Made by a program: the position numbers and the translations under genes | The notes under the pieces: model-generated | Told to the model about the DNA's origin: nothing | The model's input: the letters and a program-made list of their open reading frames with translations, nothing else | The model's database searches: none | NCBI GenBank assembly: GCA_963838845.1 | Contig: CAWISR010000003.1 | Location: forward strand, 1,054,001 to 1,118,000 | Length of the DNA stretch: 64,000 nt | Origin: CAVRXQ01 sp963838845 | GTDB lineage: Bacteria > Actinomycetota > Acidimicrobiia > Acidimicrobiales > Bog-793 | Direction of reading: 5' to 3' | Shown: piece by piece, positions 58,832 through 64,000 of the stretch | How the letters are laid out: each line of letters starts with the position of its first letter | How positions within the stretch are numbered: position 1 is the first letter of the stretch

Positions 58832-59061
58832 TGACCAAGCCCTCAGAGCTGCGCCTACTCGCCGACACCGATCGTGCCCAGCGCCTCGACGAGGCGCGCA
58901 AAGAGCTGTTCAACTTGCGCTTCCAGCTCGCGACCGGACGGCTCGACAACGTGAGCCGGATCGCCGTCGTGCGCAAGGAGATCGCGCGTCTGATCACGCT
59001 CGCGCAAGAAGAGACAACCGTTGCGCGCGCGCCGAAGCGTCCGAGGAGGAGACATGGCTGA
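58831..59061 (+). CDS. rpmC: 50S ribosomal protein L29
   Basis: This 76-residue two-helix L29 sits beside L23 at the tunnel exit. The core is ELRLLADTDRAQRLDEARKELFNLRFQLATGRLDN (seen as KELFNLRFQLATGRLDN), then VRKEIARL. It has a short basic tail. The ATG overlaps the rplP stop, and its own end overlaps rpsQ by 8 bases. Confidence 0.96.
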   Translation: MTKPSELRLLADTDRAQRLDEARKELFNLRFQLATGRLDNVSRIAVVRKEIARLITLAQEETTVARAPKRPRRRHG

Positions 59062-59350
59062 GCAGGACGAAACCGCAGCCGATCCCTCGGTCGGCGCGCG
59101 GCCGAACCGCCGCAAGGTGCGAGAGGGAACCGTGCTGAAGCGTTCGATGGACAAAACCGCTGTGGTCGCGGTGACCCAACGCGTCCGCCACCCGAAGTAC
59201 GCGAAGACGGTCCAGCGCACGACGAAGCTGTACGTCCACGACGAGGAGAACACCTCGCGCGTCGGTGACCGGGTGCGCGTCGCCGAGACGCGCCCGCTTT
59301 CGAAGATGAAGCGGTGGCGCCTCGTCGAGGTCCTGGAGCGGGCGCGATGA
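59054..59350 (+). CDS. rpsQ: 30S ribosomal protein S17
   Basis: This 98-residue S17 has the OB-fold pattern VLKRSMDKTAVVAVTQRVRHPKYAKTV, quoted here by DKTAVVAV, and the end RPLSKMKRWRLVEVLERA. ATG 59054 is preceded by GAGGAG. The first 20 residues are polar and not conserved. It is coupled to rpmC and rplN by overlaps. Confidence 0.96.
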   Translation: MAEQDETAADPSVGARPNRRKVREGTVLKRSMDKTAVVAVTQRVRHPKYAKTVQRTTKLYVHDEENTSRVGDRVRVAETRPLSKMKRWRLVEVLERAR

Positions 59351-59715
59351 TCCAGCAAGAGTCGCGCCTTCGCGTCGCCGACAACTCGGGAGCCCGCGAG
59401 GTGCTGTGCATCAAGGTGCTCGGCGGGACCCGTCGCAGGTATGCGTCGATCGGCGACGTGTTCATCGGGACGGTGAAGGACGCCGTCCCGGGAGCCCAGG
59501 TGAAAAAGGGCGACGTCGTCCGCTGCGTCGTCGTCCGAACGAAGAAAGAGCGCCGTCGCCCCGACGGCAGCTACATCCGTTTCGACGAGAACGCTGCGGT
59601 GCTGATCACCGACCAGCAGCAACCGCGCGGCACGCGCATCTTCGGCCCGGTAGGACGCGAGCTTCGCGACAAGCGGTTCATGCGCATCGTGAGCCTCGCA
59701 CCGGAGGTGATTTGA
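59347..59715 (+). CDS. rplN: 50S ribosomal protein L14
   Basis: This 122-residue L14 forms bridges to the 30S subunit. It begins MIQQESRLRVADNSGAREV and has RRPDGSYIRFDENAAVLI and the end MRIVSLAPEVI, all canonical. ATG 59347 overlaps the rpsQ stop (ATGA). Confidence 0.98.
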   Translation: MIQQESRLRVADNSGAREVLCIKVLGGTRRRYASIGDVFIGTVKDAVPGAQVKKGDVVRCVVVRTKKERRRPDGSYIRFDENAAVLITDQQQPRGTRIFGPVGRELRDKRFMRIVSLAPEVI

Positions 59716-60021
59716 GTGAAGATCCATAAGGGAGACACCGTCGAAGTGCTCTCGGGCAAGCACCGCGGCAAGACCGGCGAGGTCATCCGCGCCATCCCGA
59801 AGAAGAACCAAGTGATCGTGGCAGGAGTGAACATCGCGAAGCGCCACCAAAAGCCGGTGCGCGCAACGATGCAGGCCGGGATCATCGACAAGGACATGCC
59901 GCTGCCGGTCTCCGCCGTGGCGCTCGTCTGCGCGAAGGACGGCCCGACGCGCGCCGCCACGCAGGTCGAGCCCGGCGGCTCGAAATCGCGCGTCTGTGCG
60001 AAGTGCGGGGGGAAGCTATGA
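59716..60021 (+). CDS. rplX: 50S ribosomal protein L24
   Basis: This 101-residue L24 starts 50S assembly. The KOW motif reads IHKGDTVEVLSGKHRGKTGEV (core SGKHRGKTGEV), and the end has a single CxxC pair (VCAKCGGK), as in many actinobacterial L24 proteins. The GTG start is immediately after rplN; the stop overlaps the rplE start (ATGA). Confidence 0.97.
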   Translation: MKIHKGDTVEVLSGKHRGKTGEVIRAIPKKNQVIVAGVNIAKRHQKPVRATMQAGIIDKDMPLPVSAVALVCAKDGPTRAATQVEPGGSKSRVCAKCGGKL

Positions 60022-60785
60022 GCACTGCCACGCTCCCCGAACGGCCTCGCCTTCGCCGCCGCTACGACGAGCAGTTGCGCGACGAGCTCAAGACAGCGCT
60101 CGGGCTGAAGAACGTGATGGAGGTCCCGACCCTCGAAAAGATCGTGCTGAACTGCGGAGTTGGACGGGCGATACAGCAGCAGTCGTTGCTCGAAGGCGCG
60201 GTGCGCGACCTCTCGACGATCACTGGCCAGCGGCCGGTAGTCACCCGCGCCCGCAAGTCCATCGCCTCGTTCAAGTTGCGCGAAGGGAATGCGATCGGGG
60301 CGATGGTTACCCTGCGCGGCGACCGCATGTGGGAGTTCTTCGACCGCCTGGTGTCGATCGCGATCCCGCGCATCAGGGACTTCCGCGGGCTGAACCCCCG
60401 CGCTTTCGACGGGCGGGGCAACTACACGTTCGGTATCACCGAGCAGCTGATCTTCCCGGAGATCAACTACGACTCGATCGACGCGACCCGGGGGATGGAC
60501 ATCACGATCGTCACGACCGCGAAGACCGATGCTGCGGGAAGGGCGCTGCTCAGCGCGCTCGGGCTTCCCGTTCCGCAGGGAGGGGTAACGAAGAAACCGA
60601 TGGCGAAGAAAGCACTCGTCGAAAAGCAGCAGCGCACTCCGAAGTTCAAGGTACGCGGCTACACGCGTTGTCGCCGCTGCGGACGGCCGCGCGCCGTCTT
60701 CCGGAAGTTCGGGATGTGCCGGATCTGTCTGCGCGATCTCGCGCTCACGGGCGAGATCCCCGGTGTGACAAAGGCGAGCTGGTGA
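60018..60785 (+). CDS. rplE-rpsN: Ribosomal proteins L5 and S14 in one continuous frame
   Basis: Residues 1 to about 189 are a full L5 (VPTLEKIVLNCGVG, TRARKSIASFKLREG, NYTFGITEQLIFPEI, ending LLSALGLPVP). No stop follows. The frame continues through VTKKP into a complete 61-residue zinc-type S14 at residue 195. L5 is a 50S protein of the 5S rRNA region and S14 belongs to the 30S head; they are normally separate genes. A TAA at 60586-60588 is one frame over, directly after a GGGG run. Either this is a real fusion, or L5 ends by a +1 slip, or one base is wrong. The start ATG 60018 overlaps rplX. Confidence 0.8.
   Translation: MSTATLPERPRLRRRYDEQLRDELKTALGLKNVMEVPTLEKIVLNCGVGRAIQQQSLLEGAVRDLSTITGQRPVVTRARKSIASFKLREGNAIGAMVTLRGDRMWEFFDRLVSIAIPRIRDFRGLNPRAFDGRGNYTFGITEQLIFPEINYDSIDATRGMDITIVTTAKTDAAGRALLSALGLPVPQGGVTKKPMAKKALVEKQQRTPKFKVRGYTRCRRCGRPRAVFRKFGMCRICLRDLALTGEIPGVTKASW
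60600..60785 (+). CDS. rpsN: 30S ribosomal protein S14 (type Z), possible independent start
   Basis: From ATG 60600 the frame gives exactly 61 residues, the standard length of zinc-type S14 in actinobacteria, starting MAKKALVEKQQ. All four zinc cysteines are present (Cys24, Cys27, Cys40, Cys43). GGGAGGGG at 60578-60585 lies 14 bases before the ATG, a long spacing, but it could support separate initiation. The gene is in frame with the preceding L5 coding region with no stop between. Confidence 0.85.
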   Translation: MAKKALVEKQQRTPKFKVRGYTRCRRCGRPRAVFRKFGMCRICLRDLALTGEIPGVTKASW

Positions 60786-60801
60786 GGGGAGGCGAGTCTC
60801 G

Positions 60802-61206
60802 ATGACGATGACCGACCCGATCGCCGACATGCTGACGCGCGTCCGAAATGCGAACGTCGCGATGCACGACAGCGTGAAGATGCCGGGCTCGAAGCTCAAG
60901 GTCTCACTCGCCTCGATCCTTGAGCGCGAGGGCTATATCGCGGGCTTTTCGACGTCGTCGGACGACAACCACCCGGGCAGCGTGCTCGAGATCAGGATGA
61001 AGTACACCGAGGACCGGACACGCGCGATCGCCGGGCTGCGGCGCGTCTCGACGCCGGGATTGCGCGTCTACGCGCGCGCCGATCGCCTGCCGCGCGTGCT
61101 CGGCGGGATGGGTGTCGCCGTCCTCTCGACGAGCGAAGGTCTGCTCACCGACCGCGAGGCGCGAAAGCGCAAGATCGGTGGCGAGGTGCTCTGTTATGTC
61201 TGGTGA
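60802..61206 (+). CDS. rpsH: 30S ribosomal protein S8
   Basis: This 134-residue S8 binds central-domain 16S rRNA. It begins MTMTDPIADMLTRVRNAN and has the conserved GLRRVSTPGLRVYARADRLPRVLGGMG region (seen as RRVSTPGLRVY) and the STSEGLLTDREARKRKIGGEVL end (seen as STSEGLLTDREA). In E. coli S8 represses the spc operon. It starts 16 bases after rpsN. Confidence 0.98.
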   Translation: MTMTDPIADMLTRVRNANVAMHDSVKMPGSKLKVSLASILEREGYIAGFSTSSDDNHPGSVLEIRMKYTEDRTRAIAGLRRVSTPGLRVYARADRLPRVLGGMGVAVLSTSEGLLTDREARKRKIGGEVLCYVW

Positions 61207-61233
61207 TCAGCGCAACCGTCACGGGGTGGTGCG

Positions 61234-61779
61234 ATGAGCCGCGTTGGTCGTTCGCCGATCCCGCTGCCTTCGGGCGTGGAGGTCGACATCACCGACGGAC
61301 GCGTCGCGGTCCGCGGGCCGAAGGGCGCACTTGAGCGCGTGCTGCCGTCTCCGATCACGGTCCGTCGTGACGAGGCGGCCGCGTCGCTGCTCGTCGAGCG
61401 CCCCGACGACGAACGCGAGAACCGCGCGCTGCACGGGCTCGCGCGCTCGTTGGTCCAGAACATGGTCGTGGGCGTCACGGCGGGGTTCCAAAAGGACCTC
61501 GAGATTCAGGGCGTCGGCTATCGCGCCCAAGCGCGCGGACCGCGCCAGCTCGAGCTGGCGCTCGGCTTTTCGCATCCGGTGATGGTCGACGCACCCGAGG
61601 GGATCGACTTCGAGGTGCCGAGCCCGACGCGCATCACGGTGCGCGGCATCGACAAGGAGAAGGTCGGTCAGGTGGCGGCGGACATCCGCAAGCTCCGCAA
61701 GCCGGAGCCGTACAAGGGCAAGGGCATCCGGTATGTCGGCGAGGTCGTCCACCGCAAGGCCGGCAAGGCGGGGAAATAG
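61234..61779 (+). CDS. rplF: 50S ribosomal protein L6
   Basis: This 181-residue L6 lies near the factor-binding site. It begins SRVGRSPIPLPSGVEVDI and ends PEPYKGKGIRYVGEVVHRKAGKAGK, of which PYKGKGIRY is the family signature. The two-domain repeat is complete. It follows rpsH by 27 bases. Confidence 0.98.
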   Translation: MSRVGRSPIPLPSGVEVDITDGRVAVRGPKGALERVLPSPITVRRDEAAASLLVERPDDERENRALHGLARSLVQNMVVGVTAGFQKDLEIQGVGYRAQARGPRQLELALGFSHPVMVDAPEGIDFEVPSPTRITVRGIDKEKVGQVAADIRKLRKPEPYKGKGIRYVGEVVHRKAGKAGK

Positions 61780-61781
61780 CG

Positions 61782-62144
61782 ATGGCCAACATCCGACGCG
61801 TCCACGAGCTGCGGCACCGCCGCCACGCTCGCCTGAGAAAGAAGGTGCACGGTTCCTCGGAGCGGCCGCGCCTTTCGGTCTTCCGGTCGAACCGACACAT
61901 CGTCGCCCAGGTGATCGACGACGACGCGGGCCTGACCCTTGCTGCCGCGTCGACCATCGAGCCGGCGTTGCGTTCCGGCAAGACCGGCAACGCCGCGGCG
62001 GCGGCGGCGGTCGGCCGGCTCGTCGCCGAGCGGGCAAAGCAGGCGGGGGTGTCCACCGTCGTCTTCGACCGCGGCGCGGCGCGCTTCCACGGTCGTGTCG
62101 CGGCGCTCGCCGACGCGGCACGAGATGCGGGATTGGAGTTCTAG
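61782..62144 (+). CDS. rplR: 50S ribosomal protein L18
   Basis: This 120-residue L18 binds 5S rRNA beside L5. It has RLRKKVHGSSERPRLSVFRSN (seen as ERPRLSVFRSN), an alanine-rich middle and the end VVFDRGAARFHGRVAALADAARDAGLEF, where the FDRG and YHG-type (FHG) motifs are typical. It is two bases from rplF and directly abuts rpsE. Confidence 0.98.
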   Translation: MANIRRVHELRHRRHARLRKKVHGSSERPRLSVFRSNRHIVAQVIDDDAGLTLAAASTIEPALRSGKTGNAAAAAAVGRLVAERAKQAGVSTVVFDRGAARFHGRVAALADAARDAGLEF

Positions 62145-62693
62145 ATGCCAGAGTCCCAGTACGAGGAGCGGACGATCCGGGTGAACCGGGTGGCGAAGGT
62201 CGTCCAGGGCGGGCGCCGCTTCTCGTTCACGGCGTTGATGGTCGTCGGTGACGGCCAGGGCAGGGTCGGTCTCGGCTACGGCAAGGCGAAAGAGGCGGGC
62301 CTCGCCGTGCAAAAGGGCATCGAGGAGGCGAAGAAGAACTTCTTCGACGTGCCGCTCGCCGGCTCGACGATCACCCACCCGGTGATCGGCGAGGCGGGCG
62401 CGGGGCGAATCCTCCTCAAGCCTGCCGCACCGGGCACCGGCGTCATCGCCGGCGGCGCGGCGCGGGCGATATTCGAGATGGCGGGGATCCGCGACATTGT
62501 CGCGAAGTCGCTCGGGACCTCGAACGCGATCAACGTCGCCCACGCGACGGTCGCCGGACTGAAGTCGCTGCGCCGACCCGACGAGGTCGCGCGCCTGCGC
62601 GGCAAGGCGCCGGACGAGGTCACGCCCATGGGGGTGCTGCGCGCCTACGAGGAGCGGCGGCGTGGACAGGTCGCCGCGGGCGGGGAGCGCTGA
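62145..62693 (+). CDS. rpsE: 30S ribosomal protein S5
   Basis: This 182-residue S5 affects decoding fidelity. It has VNRVAKVVQGGRRFSFTALMV (core KVVQGGRRFSF), the KAKEAGLAVQKGIEEAKK helix and GTGVIAGGAARAIFEMAGI (core GTGVIAGGAAR). The short basic tail is normal. The ATG follows the rplR stop with no gap. Confidence 0.98.
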   Translation: MPESQYEERTIRVNRVAKVVQGGRRFSFTALMVVGDGQGRVGLGYGKAKEAGLAVQKGIEEAKKNFFDVPLAGSTITHPVIGEAGAGRILLKPAAPGTGVIAGGAARAIFEMAGIRDIVAKSLGTSNAINVAHATVAGLKSLRRPDEVARLRGKAPDEVTPMGVLRAYEERRRGQVAAGGER

Positions 62694-62695
62694 GC

Positions 62696-62944
62696 ATGAC
62701 GACGCCCGATCCGAAAGACGGCGGTCTCATCGTCACACAGGTGCGCTCCGCGATCGGCGCGATGCCGAAGCACCGTGCCACCCTGCGTGCGCTCGGTTTG
62801 AGGCGGATCGGCACGACACGCACCGTGCCCGACCGGCCCGAGATCCGTGGCATGCTGACGGCCGTTTCGCACCTCGTCGAGGTGCGTCATCTCGACGCCG
62901 AAGCACCAAAGCGCCCGCGCCGAAAAAGCGAGGAGGCGAAGTGA
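62696..62944 (+). CDS. rpmD: 50S ribosomal protein L30
   Basis: This 82-residue L30 has the core IVTQVRSAIGAMPKHRATLRALGLRRIG (seen as PKHRATLRALGLRRIG), then VEVRHL. It carries about ten extra residues at each end compared with the usual 60, including a basic tail. It starts 2 bases after rpsE and overlaps rplO by 4 bases. Confidence 0.96.
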   Translation: MTTPDPKDGGLIVTQVRSAIGAMPKHRATLRALGLRRIGTTRTVPDRPEIRGMLTAVSHLVEVRHLDAEAPKRPRRKSEEAK

Positions 62945-63429
62945 AACTCCACGAGCTCGCCCCGCCTGAGGGCGCGCGCCGCCCCCGTCGTCGCGTCGCG
63001 CGCGGCACCGGCGGCAAGGGCGGCAAGACCGCCGGACGGGGCACGAAGGGCCAGCTCTCGCGCGGCCACGTGAACGCCGGATTCGAGGGCGGACAGCTGC
63101 CCCTCACCCAGCGCATCCCGAAGCTGCGCGGCTTCCAGAACCCTTTCCGCATCGCCTACCAGGTCGTGAACCTCGACGACCTGGAGACGCTCGGTGAGGA
63201 CGCGGTCGACCCCGAAAAGCTCCGCAAGGCGGGCCTGTTGCACGAAAAGAGCCTCGTGAAGATTCTCGGCCGCGGCGAGCTCAGCCGGGCGGTCGCCGTC
63301 GAGGCGCACGCCTTTTCGAAGTCCGCGACCGAGGCGATCATCGCGGCAGGGGGCACGGCGACGGTCGTCCCCCGACCGAGGGGGGACCGCAGACCGCCGG
63401 CGCGAGGCAACGCGCTGGCGAACCGGTAA
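62941..63429 (+). CDS. rplO: 50S ribosomal protein L15
   Basis: This 162-residue L15 has the glycine-rich N-terminal rRNA-binding arm (RGTGGKGGKTAGRGTKGQ), FEGGQLPLTQRIPKLRGF and a C-terminal globular part. GTG 62941 overlaps the rpmD stop (GTGA). The last 15 residues are basic and variable. Confidence 0.97.
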   Translation: MKLHELAPPEGARRPRRRVARGTGGKGGKTAGRGTKGQLSRGHVNAGFEGGQLPLTQRIPKLRGFQNPFRIAYQVVNLDDLETLGEDAVDPEKLRKAGLLHEKSLVKILGRGELSRAVAVEAHAFSKSATEAIIAAGGTATVVPRPRGDRRPPARGNALANR

Positions 63430-63513
63430 GGATCATCCCGTGACCGTCCGCCTGCGCGCCGATGTCGGCGCGACCTGGCCGGTGCGGCCCCATCGGATGC
63501 GAGAGGGACGCGC

Positions 63514-64000
63514 GTGCTCGGAAGCCTGAAGAACATCGTCCGCGTGGCGGACCTGCGCAACAAGGTCCTCTTCACGCTGCTCGTCATCGCCATTTACCAA
63601 TTCGGCGCGAACATCCCCGTTCCCGGGGTGAGCTTCAAGGCGATCCACTCGATCTCGAACGCAGCGAAGGGCCAGGGGCTGCTCGGCTTCTTGAACCTGT
63701 TCTCGGGCGGTGCCTTGGCCCGCGCCGCCGTGCTGGGGCTCGGGATCATGCCCTACATCACGTCGTCGATCATCATCCAGCTGCTCACGACCGTGATCCC
63801 GAAGTTCGCCGAATGGCGAGACCAGGGAGCGGTCGGACAGCGCAAGCTCACCCAGGCGACGCGCTATCTCACCGTCGGTCTCGCACTGATGCAGTCCTCG
63901 GGGCTCGTCTTCTTGCTCCACTCGGGGGAGCTCTTGTCCGGGAGCGCGTCGGGCTCGGTCGACTTGATCCCTGATTTCTCCGCCCTGCACGTGCTGTTCA
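63514..64000 (+). CDS. secY: Preprotein translocase subunit SecY (partial, runs off the window)
   Basis: The first 162 codons of SecY are present. GTG 63514 is preceded by GAGAGGG at 6 bases and gives MLGSLKNIVRVADLRNKVLFTLL, with the family motifs IYQFGANIPVPGV and LGIMPYITSSIIIQLLT (plug and helix 2). SecY forms the protein-conducting channel with SecE (encoded at 21650) and SecG. Its place after rplO is standard. The gene continues beyond position 64000. Confidence 0.96.
   Translation, partial: MLGSLKNIVRVADLRNKVLFTLLVIAIYQFGANIPVPGVSFKAIHSISNAAKGQGLLGFLNLFSGGALARAAVLGLGIMPYITSSIIIQLLTTVIPKFAEWRDQGAVGQRKLTQATRYLTVGLALMQSSGLVFLLHSGELLSGSASGSVDLIPDFSALHVLF

Overview
The window is a 64 kb stretch of a high-GC bacterial chromosome with dense gene packing, frequent GTG starts and many ATGA, GTGA and TGATG stop/start overlaps. 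The content points to an actinobacterium: RpoB and EF-Tu read as actinobacterial, S14 is the short zinc type, NusG, L10, L4, L22 and S3 carry long low-complexity tails, and there is an MptB-like polyprenol-phosphate mannosyltransferase. An Acidimicrobiia-like lineage is my best guess, but this is inference from protein character and gene order, not from a database search. I see no mobile elements, CRISPR arrays or rRNA genes.

Layout. 1-5093 is the end of the complex I operon (nuoK tail, nuoL, nuoM, nuoN). 5108-9705 holds yajQ, tRNA-Tyr, nicotinate phosphoribosyltransferase and an ABC exporter pair. 9974-12638 is a compact operon of a ferric-reductase-like transmembrane flavoprotein, a membrane-anchored FMN-binding protein and ApbE, which together make a predicted route for electrons to a covalently flavinylated extracytoplasmic protein. 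12703-19927 holds membrane and envelope genes (YwaF-like, YfhO-like, MptB-like), a GNAT acetyltransferase, tRNA-Thr and a secreted repeat protein.

20086-33287 is the transcription/translation block: tRNA-Met, rpmG, an ECF sigma/anti-sigma pair, tRNA-Trp, secE, nusG, rplK, rplA, an L10-type leader, rplJ, rplL, rpoB and rpoC, closed by a bidirectional hairpin. 33325-48354 is a 15 kb accessory stretch that separates rpoC from rpsL. It encodes a fused proline dehydrogenase/P5C dehydrogenase, a UspA protein, a 1283-residue class III cyclase-ATPase-TPR regulator, a large secreted repeat protein, a metallo-beta-lactamase-fold hydrolase, an AraC regulator, a methyltransferase, a HIT-like protein and two small membrane proteins.

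48589 to the right edge is the str-S10-spc cluster: rpsL, rpsG, fusA, tuf, rpsJ, then a 461-base structured gap, then rplC through rplO and the start of secY.

The most unusual observation is that rplE and rpsN form one uninterrupted frame (60018-60785), predicting an L5-S14 fusion that would tie the large subunit to the small one. A GGGG run followed by TAA one frame over lies exactly at the junction, so a one-base sequence error or a +1 slip are the main alternatives. Also notable are the rpsJ-rplC gap with a 13-base copy of the rpsJ end, an ECF sigma gene with no convincing start codon, and histone-like tails on L4 and L22, both of which line the ribosome exit tunnel.
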